A stretch of 64,000 nt of DNA from Nocardioides zhouii (lineage in GTDB: Bacteria; Actinomycetota; Actinomycetes; Propionibacteriales; Nocardioidaceae), in assembly GCF_004137345.1 (NCBI RefSeq), contig NZ_SDWV01000001.1:308509-372508 (forward strand). Reading direction: 5' to 3'. Shown here piece by piece: positions 18,413-27,196 of this stretch. The notes beneath the pieces were generated by a model. The model was given only the letters and a program-made list of their open reading frames with translations. It made no database searches and was not told the origin of the DNA. A program made the position numbers and the translations under genes. Each line of letters starts with the position of its first letter. The stretch's first letter is position 1.

Positions 18413-18990
18413 GCGCGTCGACGGCGCACGAGCAGCACCCCGCCACTGCCCAGGCAGCCGGCGGCCAGCACGCCGGCCGCGCCGACCGTCATCAAGCGGT
18501 CGGAGGCGGCACCCGTCACCACGATCACCGGCGCCGGTCTCTCGAGCCCGTCGCGGGCGGCCGCGTCGGCGCCGATCTCGATCCACGCCGCCTCGCCGTC
18601 CCCGCAGCGCTGCACACCGGGGAAGACGAGCGTGGTCCCGACCTCGACGGGAAGCAGGACGGAGAACTCGACCGTGTCCTCACGGCCGTCGGGCAGTGGG
18701 GCGTCGGTGCGATAGGTGATCGTCCCGTCGACCTCCTCGGCGACCCACCGGTCAGTGCTCGTGACGGTGACCTCGGTGACCTGCGCGGGCATCCGGACGG
18801 CCAGCTCGGTCGTGGCCGAGCCCGCGCAGCCGTGGGGGACCTCCACCCGCACGACGGCGGTGTCGCCCGCGGTGGTGGAGGACGGCGTGAGGGTCACGTG
18901 GGCCAGCGCGGGTGCGGCGCCGAGGGCGACCAGGACGCCAGCGGCGAGGCCGGACAGGACCGTACGCACGGCCGTGCGCGTGCGGTCCAT
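18409..18990 (-). CDS. YcnI-family (DUF1775) copper-associated membrane protein
   Basis: 193 residues. The signal peptide is cleaved to expose an N-terminal histidine (ALAHVTLTPSS), the Cu(II)-binding 'monohistidine brace' residue of YcnI. The DUF1775 beta domain follows (HGCAGSATTELAVRMP), with a C-terminal TM helix and an Arg-rich tail (LVRRRRA) that anchors it. First gene of the ycnI-copCD pair, as in Bacillus ycnKJI; no copper repressor is adjacent. Confidence 0.88.
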   Translation of the reverse strand: MDRTRTAVRTVLSGLAAGVLVALGAAPALAHVTLTPSSTTAGDTAVVRVEVPHGCAGSATTELAVRMPAQVTEVTVTSTDRWVAEEVDGTITYRTDAPLPDGREDTVEFSVLLPVEVGTTLVFPGVQRCGDGEAAWIEIGADAAARDGLERPAPVIVVTGAASDRLMTVGAAGVLAAGCLGSGGVLLVRRRRA

Positions 18991-19149
18991 GGGCGCTCCC
19001 GACAGGTCCGACGAGGTCTGGGGTGACCGTGCTCACATAACCAGCCTGTGGAACTGTTGTCAAGGATGTGAACTGAGCGTACGGTGATTCGAGACACTGA
19101 ACCCAGGTCTTCGGTGTGAACTCCCAGCCCGCGACACGAAGGAACCCCC

Positions 19150-19374
19150 ATGCCCAACATCACCGTCGAGCTGCTGCGCGGCCGCACGATCGAGCAGCGC
19201 CGGGACTTCGCGAAGGCCGTGGCCGACAGCGCCGTCGAGATCCTCGGCGCGCGCCGCCAGGACGTCCGCATGGTCTTCACCGAGATCACCGCCGACATCG
19301 TCGCCAACGGTGGGGTCCTCGCCAGCGAGGACGACAGCCGCGCGGGCGTCGTCGCCGCGCTCGCCGACGACTGA
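19150..19374 (+). CDS. 4-oxalocrotonate tautomerase family protein
   Basis: 74 residues, the typical size. After removal of Met the N-terminal Pro (PNITVELLRG) is the catalytic base; the family motif RTIEQRRDFAKAV is present. It interconverts keto/enol forms of a small acid. Substrate unknown; no aromatic meta-cleavage genes are near. GAAGGAACC just upstream is a suitable RBS. Confidence 0.8.
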   Translation: MPNITVELLRGRTIEQRRDFAKAVADSAVEILGARRQDVRMVFTEITADIVANGGVLASEDDSRAGVVAALADD

Positions 19375-19402
19375 TCGGCTCGCTCCCCCGCACCACGTAC
19401 GC

Positions 19403-19439
19403 CGAGGCCGGCAGCTCCGCCAAGGAGCTGCCGGCCTCG
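19403..19439. terminator. Bidirectional hairpin terminator
   Basis: A perfect 16-bp stem with a 5-nt loop (19403-19418 / 19424-19439) between two convergent genes. It lies 29 bp after the tautomerase stop and 20 bp from the end of the copper-oxidase gene, so it probably serves both. Confidence 0.8.
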
Positions 19440-19458
19440 TGCCGTGTCGGGCCCCCGG

Positions 19459-22400
19459 CTATCGGACCCGGACGGTGACGCGCGCCGTGGCCTGCTGCAC
19501 CAGGTCGCTGCCGAGGTAGGACGCCGTCAGGGTGAGCTGGCCACCCTTGGGCGCCTTGGCCAGGGTGAACACGGCCTTCCCGCCGGAGACGACCGCCGTC
19601 ATGGTCGCCCCTCCGTCGATCTCGATCCTGACCTGCCCCTCGACCGGGACGGCGTACGGCGCGGTGAGGGCCACCGTGACGGTCGCCTTGCCTCCGCTGG
19701 CCTTCGCGGCCGTGACCTCCATGGTGGGCACGACCTTGTCGACCTGTACGCGGACCGTCGAGGTCGCCGGCGCGTGGCCGGCATCGCCGAGGTAGCGCAG
19801 GGTCAGGTCGTGGACTCCCGGGAGGAGCGACCGCGCCGGGAGCACGAGCGTTCCGCGACCGGCGGCCACGGTGGCGACCGCGAGGAGCTGGGTGCCCTTG
19901 CGCAGCTCGACCTGACCACCCGCGGTGTCGGGCGAGACGACGACCGAGACGGTCCCGGCCGTGCCGTAGCCGATGGGCACTGCCACGCCGGCGACCGCCG
20001 TGACGGTCGGCGACTTGACCGTGATGGTGACCCGCGCCGGCGCCGACGTGTCCGCGCCGTCGTCCGCCCGGTAGGTGAAGACGTCCTTGCCGTTGAAGCC
20101 GGCGTCCGACACGTAGGTGAAGGAGCCGTCCGCTGCCACGGTGACCTCTCCGTTGGCGGGCTGGACGACGGCCGCCGTGGTGAGGACGTTGCCGTCCGCA
20201 TCGGTGTCGTTGGCCAGGACTCCGGGCGCCGGGATGACGAGCGGCTCCCCGCCGACGGCGTCGTACGCGTCGTCGCCAGCGACCGGCGCGGTGTTGACCG
20301 GCTGCTGACCCTCCTCGACCGTGAGGGTCACCGTCGTCGCGGCGGAGGACGCTGTCCCGTCGCTGGCCTGGTAGGTGAAGGTGTCCGTGCCGAAGAAGCC
20401 GGCAGCGGGCGTGTAGGTGAACCCACCGTTCGCGGCCAGGGTGACCGTCCCGTGGGCGGGCTGGGTGACCCCGGTGGCCGTCAACGCGTCGCCGTCGGCG
20501 TCCGTGTCGTTGGCCAGGACTCCCGGTGCGGGGACGACGAGCGGCTCGTCCTCCGCCGTCCCGTACGCGTCCGACGCCCCCACCGGTGCGGCGTTGGTGT
20601 CGCCCTCGAAGAGTTCGAGGACGTCCGCGGCGGACAGCTCGTAGCCGTAGATCCGGAAGTCGTCGACCTGCTCGGTGGGACGCGGGTCGTTCCAGCTCGT
20701 GTTGCCGATGAAGTTGGCGCCGGTGCCGCCCAGTCCGACGTCACCGATGTCCACCGGAATGTTGTCCCGGGTGCCGCCGTTCATCAGCGCGCCGTTGAAG
20801 TAGATCTTGCCCGTGGTGCCGCCGCCGGTGGGCGAGGGACCGAGGGTGACCACGACGTGGGTCCACTGGTTGAGCGGCAGGTCGGTGGTGCCGGGGAGCT
20901 GGATGCGGAACTGCTCGCCGTTGTCGGCGCGCAGGGTCGCCGCGAAGCCGCGGACGCCGTTCTCGGTGCGCGACTGCAGGAGGAAGAACTCCTGCGTGCT
21001 CTTGCCGATCTGGACGTGGGTCGTCCAGTTGGGCAGGTTGGTCGGTCGGAGCCAGGTCGAGACGGTGAACTGCTCGTCCATGCCTTCCGTGATGTCGTTC
21101 GGCAGGGTGACGTGGCCGGCGCCGGGCAGGGTGACCCCGGCTCCGTACTTCGCCGTCGCGGTCCAGCCCGCGGTGCCCTGGAGCGTCGCGTTGCCGATCG
21201 AGGGGTCGGTGCCGGAGTTGGCCGCCGTGGTCCCCGTGCCCTCGTCGAAGGTGTAGTGGACCGGTACGCCCTCACCGACCGGTGGCCGGTCGACCGTGTG
21301 ACTGACGGTCTTCGCGGAGCTGCGCCAGCCGTCGTCGGCGAGGAAGCGCACCTCTACCTGGTGCACCCGCGGCGACAGGGTGACCGCCGGGAACGAGACC
21401 GCTCCCCCGGTGACGTCGACCTGACCGCCCTCGCGGGCGCCGTCGATCCACAGCTCGGCGACACCGGTCGGCGTCGGGCCCGAGGCAGCGGCGACCGTCG
21501 CGGAGACCGCGATCGGCTCTGCGTACGGCGACGGCGAGGCCGGCGTGATGCTGACGTCGACCGTGGTCGGCAGGGCCGAGCCCTCGTCGTACATCGCGGC
21601 GATGTCGGCGTCGGTGAGCGTCGAGGTGTAGACGCGGACGTCGTCGACGAGTCCGTTGTACGACGGGTCGGGGAAGCCGTTGCGACCCAGCCAGTTGTTC
21701 GCGGTGGGGCCGACGTCGGCCATGGTGATCGTCAGGTCGGTGCGCTGGGCGATCTTCGCGCCGTTGAGGTAGAGCGTGCCCGTGGAGCCGGTGCGCGTGA
21801 ACGCGACGTGGTTCCACTGGTTCGCGACGATGTCCCTCGTGGGGGTGGCGTACACGCGCTCCTGGAGGGAGCTGCCCTTCTTCTTGAAGGTCGCGGCCAG
21901 TCCGGTGCCGCCGGGGGCGGCGTCGGTCTGCATCTGGATCTGGAAGAAGCTGCCCGCGCCCTCCAGACCGTCACCGATGTGGAACAGCCCGATCCAGTTC
22001 GCCTTGGCGTCGGGTCGCACCCAGAACGCAGTGGTGAAGTCCGTCTCGCCCTGGAGCAGGTTGTCCGGGAGGTCGACGGCGTTGGCGTTGCTGCCGCCCT
22101 GGAGGTCGACGGCGCCACCGTGGATGCCGGCGGTGCTCCAGCCGGTCGTGCCGGTCAGCGTCGCCGCGCCGACGGAACCGTCGGTGCCGGTGTTGGCGGC
22201 CGACGTGCCGGAGCCCTCCTCGAACTCGTAGCGGACCGGGATGTCGGAGGCACCGGCGTCGGTGCCGACGACGACGAGGTCGTCGATCACGACACCAGCA
22301 GCTGCGCTGCTCGCCGAGACGGTCAGGTCGAGCTGGCGTGAGGTTGCGGTGAAGGTGCCCACGTAGGTCCCGAACTTCGTCGTGGACGACAGGTCGGTGC

Positions 22401-25239
22401 CGGCGGACAGGTTCGCAGAGAGGCCGGCGACGGAGATGTTGGCCCTGCCAGGAGCGGTGCCGGCGGACCGGCTGTCGCGGGCGTAGCGCGCCGAGAGGCG
22501 GTACTCGCGCCCCACGTCGAGGCCCTGCAACGTGCGGGTCATGCTGCCGTTCGTGCCGACGGCGAGGTGGTAGCCGGTGAGGCCGAGGCCGCCCTGGCTG
22601 CCGTCAGCGGCACGGATGAGCTGCACCTGGCGGGTGACCTCCCAGGGCGAGAGCCGGCCGTTGCCGGGCGCCACGTCCACGCTGTTCGGGTAGGTGCCCG
22701 ACTGCCACGAGGTGGGGAGCCGCGGGTACTCGAACTGGTCGACCACCTTCGGGGCCGGCGAGTCCATCTCGACGGTCGGGTCGATCTGGACGATGTCGGC
22801 GACCGAGGGCGTGCCGTCCTCGTCGAAGACGAAGACCATGTACGCACCGGGCGGGGCGTACGTCGCGTCGACGGGGCTCTCGATGGTGAGCGAGCTCCCG
22901 TTCTTGGTGAACGCCAGGTCCTGGAAGTTCTGGTCGTTGTTGAACCCGTGGGTCACCGAGCCGTTGCGGACCAGGGTGACCCGGGAGACGGAGCTGGCGG
23001 TCGTCTGCGCGGTGAACGTGCCGCCGTAGCCGATCTCCTTCGGCACGGCCGTGACGTCGGGCCGGGTCGCGAGCTCGTCGCCGTCGTAGAGGTACGAGGG
23101 CGAGTAGAACTCCACGTCGGTGTAGTTGCGCGGGCCGGGGGCACCGCCGCCGCCCACCATGATCCGGCCGTCGGGCAGGAGCAGGGCCACGGAGTGGTAG
23201 AGGCGGGCGTGCTCGTAGGGCACCTTCACCTCGGTCCACTGGCCGGAGTCGGGGTTCCAGATCTCGGCGTTGGTGACGTATCCACCGTTGCCGTTGTTCT
23301 CGCGCGAGCCGCCCGTGACGATCACGTTGCCGTCGGGCATCACGGTCGAGGTGGCCCAGTGGCGGGCGTACTTCATCGGCTGGGTCGCGGTGACCACGGG
23401 CTGGGCGGTGCCGCCCGTGATGTCGACCGTGAAGCCGGCCTTGGCGCCGGCGGGACCGCCGCCGTTGGCCCACCAGCCGCCGCCGACCTGGAGGATCTTG
23501 CCAGGGCGGTACATCGTGGCCGTCGAGGTGGCGCCGACCGGGTTGCCGTTGGCGCCCTGGTTGGCGATGCCCGCGGGCAGGGTGCCGCGCAGGGTCACCG
23601 CACCGTCACCGGACGGGTCGAGCTCGTACATCTGGGTGCCGGTGATGTTGAAGACCTTGCCGTTGCCCGGCGCGACGAACGCGCGGGGGTACCACCAGCG
23701 GTTCTCGTCGGGCAGGCCGTTGCCGCCGTCGCCGTACGCCGCGGCGCTGGTGGCGCCGGTGAGGAGCTTCCACGAGCTGTCGTTCTCGGGGTCGTAGAGC
23801 TCCGGGGTGAGGACGCCGGGACCGCCGGGGCCGCCCTTGAGCGAGCCGCCCTGCACGACGACCGAGCCGTCGGGCAACGTCGTGCCGGTGGGGTACCAGC
23901 GCGGGTAGTTCATCGGGGCCTCGTTGCGCAGGCCGGAGTTGGTGGAGTAGCTCGTGACGCCGATGGCCGCGTCGTTGGGGGCGTTGCCGCCGAGGCCGTC
24001 GTCCCCGCCGACCGTGAAGGTCGAGCGGCGGTGCGGCATCTGCACCTGCATGGAGCAGAAGAGGTCGGTGTACGTCGCGTTGGGGACGACCCCGGCGATG
24101 ACGTTGCCGATGGAGCGGATCACGCTCGGGTCCCAGACGTCGATCTGCATCTGGCCGCCCTGGGTCACGCAGCCGTTGCCGCCCCAGTCGTAGGGGTTGG
24201 CGTCGGTGCAGCCCGAGGACACCGAGCCGAAGGACTGGACCTTGCCGTCGGTGGTGAGCGCGGCGTTGATCGGGACCAGCGGCCACGGGGTCACGTCGCC
24301 CCACGAGCCCTGCTCGTCCTTGGCCGGCGGCGAGCAGTCGGCCGGGAGCAGCGCCGCCGAGTAGGCGAGGCCGTTGCGCAGCTGGGCGCGGACGAAGTTG
24401 TCGGCGTCGTTGTCGTTGGCGTTGCCACCGTCGTCGGCGGCCGTGTAGGCCGAGGCGTGGTGGCCCAGCGAGGAGTACCAGGACCGGCCCGCGTCGATGG
24501 TCTGGCACCACGTGACGGGGTGCGTCGTGCCCTCCTCGCCCACCTCGGTGCCGGCGGGGAACGAGGACTCGTCCACCGTCACCAGAGTGCGTACGTTCTC
24601 GCTCGGGTTGACGTCCCACTCGTACCACTCGTCGGTGTACGAGAGCTGGGCCGGCAGCCCTGCGGCCAGGGGGTGCGTGGTGTCGCTGACGCTGACGGTG
24701 CCGCGCTGCCCGCCCGCAGGCTCGGGGTGGCCGGTGGCGGCCGCGCCGACGAGGCGCCGGTAGAAGGGGTTCACGTCGTGCTCGGTCTGGTCGGGCGACC
24801 ACGAGGTGTAGTGGATGCCGACGAAGCCGCCGCCGCCGCGGATGTAGGCCTCGAGCGCGGCGCGCTGCTCGGTGGTGAAGAGCACGCCCGCGGTGTGGGC
24901 GAAGACGAGGACGTCCTTGGTGGCCAGGTTCTCCGGGGTGAAGGCGGCCGCGCTGGCCGTCTCCTGGATGTCGGCTACGGCCTGGGCCGGGTTGCCGCTG
25001 TTGTTGTCGAGGCCGTACTCGGCCGCGAGGGAGTTGGACATCTCCCGCACCGCGGCGCGGGTGTTGGCCACCGAGCCGTGGACCCCGTCGCCGCTGGAGA
25101 ACAGCAGGACCCGGAGCACGTCGTCGTCGGCCGCGGCGGCGGCCGCGGGAGCTGCGACACCTGCCGCCAGCGGGAGCACGACCACCCCGGCGAACAGGAC
25201 GGCCAGGCCTCGGCGGACAGATCGGCGGAGCACGTTCAT
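19459..25239 (-). CDS. Secreted ThuA / radical copper oxidase (galactose-glyoxal oxidase type) / LamG multidomain protein
   Basis: 1926 residues. Domain order: signal peptide (1-37); ThuA-like domain (40-295); kelch propeller of the AA5 radical copper oxidase family (310-725) with its C-terminal Ig-like domain (727-822); carbohydrate-binding-like module (835-992); LamG (1000-1218); Ig-like (1225-1315); second LamG (1325-1530); two cadherin-like 'ANDTDADG' domains (1535-1735); Ig-like repeats to the end. Residues matching the galactose oxidase copper site are visible: Cys395 (DLFCSMQ) and Tyr449 (RWYPT) for the thioether radical pair, Tyr681-His682 (LYHSVALLLPDG) and His764 (GSVTHGFNND). It should oxidise a sugar or aldehyde alcohol to aldehyde/acid plus H2O2 outside the cell, bound to polysaccharide. 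Low-complexity repeats are GC-rich like the rest; not truncated. Confidence 0.85.
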   Translation of the reverse strand: MNVLRRSVRRGLAVLFAGVVVLPLAAGVAAPAAAAAADDDVLRVLLFSSGDGVHGSVANTRAAVREMSNSLAAEYGLDNNSGNPAQAVADIQETASAAAFTPENLATKDVLVFAHTAGVLFTTEQRAALEAYIRGGGGFVGIHYTSWSPDQTEHDVNPFYRRLVGAAATGHPEPAGGQRGTVSVSDTTHPLAAGLPAQLSYTDEWYEWDVNPSENVRTLVTVDESSFPAGTEVGEEGTTHPVTWCQTIDAGRSWYSSLGHHASAYTAADDGGNANDNDADNFVRAQLRNGLAYSAALLPADCSPPAKDEQGSWGDVTPWPLVPINAALTTDGKVQSFGSVSSGCTDANPYDWGGNGCVTQGGQMQIDVWDPSVIRSIGNVIAGVVPNATYTDLFCSMQVQMPHRRSTFTVGGDDGLGGNAPNDAAIGVTSYSTNSGLRNEAPMNYPRWYPTGTTLPDGSVVVQGGSLKGGPGGPGVLTPELYDPENDSSWKLLTGATSAAAYGDGGNGLPDENRWWYPRAFVAPGNGKVFNITGTQMYELDPSGDGAVTLRGTLPAGIANQGANGNPVGATSTATMYRPGKILQVGGGWWANGGGPAGAKAGFTVDITGGTAQPVVTATQPMKYARHWATSTVMPDGNVIVTGGSRENNGNGGYVTNAEIWNPDSGQWTEVKVPYEHARLYHSVALLLPDGRIMVGGGGAPGPRNYTDVEFYSPSYLYDGDELATRPDVTAVPKEIGYGGTFTAQTTASSVSRVTLVRNGSVTHGFNNDQNFQDLAFTKNGSSLTIESPVDATYAPPGAYMVFVFDEDGTPSVADIVQIDPTVEMDSPAPKVVDQFEYPRLPTSWQSGTYPNSVDVAPGNGRLSPWEVTRQVQLIRAADGSQGGLGLTGYHLAVGTNGSMTRTLQGLDVGREYRLSARYARDSRSAGTAPGRANISVAGLSANLSAGTDLSSTTKFGTYVGTFTATSRQLDLTVSASSAAAGVVIDDLVVVGTDAGASDIPVRYEFEEGSGTSAANTGTDGSVGAATLTGTTGWSTAGIHGGAVDLQGGSNANAVDLPDNLLQGETDFTTAFWVRPDAKANWIGLFHIGDGLEGAGSFFQIQMQTDAAPGGTGLAATFKKKGSSLQERVYATPTRDIVANQWNHVAFTRTGSTGTLYLNGAKIAQRTDLTITMADVGPTANNWLGRNGFPDPSYNGLVDDVRVYTSTLTDADIAAMYDEGSALPTTVDVSITPASPSPYAEPIAVSATVAAASGPTPTGVAELWIDGAREGGQVDVTGGAVSFPAVTLSPRVHQVEVRFLADDGWRSSAKTVSHTVDRPPVGEGVPVHYTFDEGTGTTAANSGTDPSIGNATLQGTAGWTATAKYGAGVTLPGAGHVTLPNDITEGMDEQFTVSTWLRPTNLPNWTTHVQIGKSTQEFFLLQSRTENGVRGFAATLRADNGEQFRIQLPGTTDLPLNQWTHVVVTLGPSPTGGGTTGKIYFNGALMNGGTRDNIPVDIGDVGLGGTGANFIGNTSWNDPRPTEQVDDFRIYGYELSAADVLELFEGDTNAAPVGASDAYGTAEDEPLVVPAPGVLANDTDADGDALTATGVTQPAHGTVTLAANGGFTYTPAAGFFGTDTFTYQASDGTASSAATTVTLTVEEGQQPVNTAPVAGDDAYDAVGGEPLVIPAPGVLANDTDADGNVLTTAAVVQPANGEVTVAADGSFTYVSDAGFNGKDVFTYRADDGADTSAPARVTITVKSPTVTAVAGVAVPIGYGTAGTVSVVVSPDTAGGQVELRKGTQLLAVATVAAGRGTLVLPARSLLPGVHDLTLRYLGDAGHAPATSTVRVQVDKVVPTMEVTAAKASGGKATVTVALTAPYAVPVEGQVRIEIDGGATMTAVVSGGKAVFTLAKAPKGGQLTLTASYLGSDLVQQATARVTVRVR

Positions 25240-25359
25240 CTTCGTTCCCTTGGCTCGACTGGAGAGGAGCTCGGCGGGCGGCGGGTGCGGTCAGCGCTCA
25301 CGAGATAGGACGACGTTATGACCCACGTCACATCAGAGTCAAGAACTCTGTCCAGAATC

Positions 25360-25385
25360 GTGAACAATTTATCCTGGCTGTTCAC
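25360..25385. promoter_or_regulatory. Inverted repeat upstream of the copper-oxidase gene
   Basis: GTGAAC (25360-25365) and GTTCAC (25380-25385) form an inverted repeat with 14 bp between, about 120 bp before the start of the copper-oxidase gene. The half-site GTGAAC also occurs in the iclR-kduI operator region (35121-35125), so shared control by the IclR protein is possible. Confidence 0.35.
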
Positions 25386-25400
25386 GTACATGAAAACAGA

Positions 25401-25440
25401 CCTGGGCGGCCGATCCCCCGCACGGGGTCGACCACCCAGG
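25401..25440 (-). terminator. Terminator of the uronate operon
   Basis: CCTGGG (25401-25406) pairs with CCCAGG (25435-25440), with an inner stem CGATCCCC/GGGGTCG. In the minus-strand transcript the hairpin is followed by a T-rich run (tctgTTTTc). It lies 20 bp after the KDG kinase stop. Confidence 0.7.
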
Positions 25441-25460
25441 CCTGGCCAGGGGTGAGGTGC

Positions 25461-26558
25461 TCAGCGGCGCACGCGCGCGCTTCCTCCGCCGGCCAGTGCG
25501 CGGACTTCCTCGCGCGTGGCCATCGAGGTGTCGCCCGGGGTGGTCATGGCGAGCGCGCCGTGGGCCGCCCCGAGCTCGAGGCACTGCTGCAGCGGCTCGC
25601 CCTCGAGCAGGCCGCAGACGAGCCCGGAGGCGAAGCCGTCGCCGCCGCCGACCCGGTCGAAGATCCCGAGGTGGTCGCGGGGCGTGGAGGCGAGGACGCC
25701 GGTCTCCGGCGACCACGCGATGGCCTGCCAGTCGTTGTCGCTGGCGTTGTGGACGGTGCGCAGGGTCGTCGCGATCACCTTGAACCACGGCATCTTCTCC
25801 GCGACCGTGCCGACCATCGCCTCGAAGCTGTCCATCGGCAGCGCGCTGAGGTTCTCGTCGACGTGGGCGACCTCGAAGCCGAGGGCGGCGGTGAAGTCCT
25901 CCTCGTTCCCGATCATCACGTCGACGTGAGCGGCGAGCCGGGTGTTGACGTCACGGGCGAAGTCGGGGCCGCCGATCCCCGCCCACAGGCTGGGCCGGTA
26001 GTTGAGGTCGAAGGAGACGACAGTGCCGTGTTTCCGCGCGGCTGCCATGGCCTCCTCGGCAACCGCGGCGGCGTTCTCGGACAGCGCGGCGTAGATGCCG
26101 CCGGTGTGCAGCCAACGCACCCCTCGGCGACCGAACAGGTCGTCCCAGTCCACCGTCCCCGGCGCCATCTGGGCGATGGCGGTGTGGGCGCGGTCGGAGA
26201 CGCCGACGGCACCGCGGACGCCGTACCCGCGCTCGGTGAAGTTGAGGCCGTTGCGCACGCCGCGACCGATGCCGTCGTACGGCTCCCAGCGGATGAGCGA
26301 GGTGTCGACGCCGCCCTGCATGATGAGGTTCTCGACCAGGTGGCCGATCTCGTTGTCGGCGAGGGCGGTCACGACGCCGGCGCGCAGGCCGAAGACCTTG
26401 CGCATGCCGCGGGCGACGTTGTACTCGCCGCCGCCCTCCCACGCCTCGAACCGCCGGGCGGTGCGAATGCGCCCCTCCCCCGGGTCGAGCCGCAGCATCA
26501 CCTCGCCGAGCGCGACGATGTCGAGCTCGCACTCGTCGGCGGGTCGGGTCTCGATCAT
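25461..26558 (-). CDS. kdgK: 2-keto-3-deoxygluconate (KDG) kinase, PfkB family
   Basis: 365 residues. Ribokinase-fold sugar kinase: N-terminal IVALGEVMLRLDPGEG and GGGEYNVARGM substrate motifs, and C-terminal VGGGDGFASGLV carrying the catalytic Asp. It phosphorylates KDG to KDPG, the substrate of the aldolase encoded just upstream; the gene order makes this assignment strong although the fold alone would allow other sugars. AGGAG lies 7 nt before the ATG, which overlaps the aldolase stop (ATGA). Last gene of the operon. Confidence 0.85.
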   Translation of the reverse strand: MIETRPADECELDIVALGEVMLRLDPGEGRIRTARRFEAWEGGGEYNVARGMRKVFGLRAGVVTALADNEIGHLVENLIMQGGVDTSLIRWEPYDGIGRGVRNGLNFTERGYGVRGAVGVSDRAHTAIAQMAPGTVDWDDLFGRRGVRWLHTGGIYAALSENAAAVAEEAMAAARKHGTVVSFDLNYRPSLWAGIGGPDFARDVNTRLAAHVDVMIGNEEDFTAALGFEVAHVDENLSALPMDSFEAMVGTVAEKMPWFKVIATTLRTVHNASDNDWQAIAWSPETGVLASTPRDHLGIFDRVGGGDGFASGLVCGLLEGEPLQQCLELGAAHGALAMTTPGDTSMATREEVRALAGGGSARVRR

Positions 26559-27196
26559 GCGGGTGCTCCTAGCCCGTAGAGGGTGGTCGACGCGGCACAG
26601 CGGGCCGCGACCTCGTCCCAGCGCCCGTCGCGGAGCAGGTCGCCGGCGACCATCCAGCTGCCGCCGACGGCGGCGACGGACGGGTGCGCGAGGTAGGCCG
26701 GGGCGCTGTCGGCGGTGATCCCGCCGGTGGGCATGAAGCGCACCTGCGGGAAGGCCGCGGCCAGCGCCTTGATCGTCGGCAGGCCGCCGTTGGCCTCCGC
26801 CGGGAAGAACTTGACGGTGTCCAGGCCGAGGTCGAGCGCCCGCATGATCTCGCTGGGGGTGCTGATCCCCGGGATCACCGGCACGCCGACCTCCTGGCAG
26901 CGACGTACGACGTCCGCGCTGAGGCCCGGCGACACGATGAACCGCGCCCCCGCCTCGATCGCCTCGTCGACCTGCCGGGGCGTCAGCACGGTCCCGGCGC
27001 CGACCACGAGGTCGTCGTTGTCCGCGAGCCGGCGCAGCACGGCCGCGGCCTCCGGCGTACGGAACGTCGCCTCGGCGACCGGGAGCCCACCGGCGACGAG
27101 GGCGGCGCCCAGGGCGTCGGCGCGGGCTGGGTCGTCCAGGACGACCACCGGCACGATCCGGTGGCCACCCAGGACGTCTGTGGCGCTTGCGTTCAC
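26555..27196 (-). CDS. eda: KDPG / 2-dehydro-3-deoxy-phosphogluconate aldolase
   Basis: 213 residues, class I aldolase of the KDPG/KHG family. The Schiff-base lysine is in DTVKFFPAE, the catalytic Glu in VAEATFRTPEA, and GAGTVL and PTGGI are the phosphate- and substrate-binding loops. It splits KDPG to pyruvate and glyceraldehyde-3-phosphate. The start is GTG 27196, which overlaps the aldehyde dehydrogenase stop (GTGA), indicating translational coupling. Confidence 0.9.
   Translation of the reverse strand: MNASATDVLGGHRIVPVVVLDDPARADALGAALVAGGLPVAEATFRTPEAAAVLRRLADNDDLVVGAGTVLTPRQVDEAIEAGARFIVSPGLSADVVRRCQEVGVPVIPGISTPSEIMRALDLGLDTVKFFPAEANGGLPTIKALAAAFPQVRFMPTGGITADSAPAYLAHPSVAAVGGSWMVAGDLLRDGRWDEVAARCAASTTLYGLGAPA

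Noticed and set aside
19444..25308. Very long open frames (over 900 codons each) on the plus strand opposite the copper-oxidase gene
   Set aside because: They mirror the GC-rich third positions of the minus-strand gene, are full of Arg/Gly/Val low complexity, and contain no recognisable domain.
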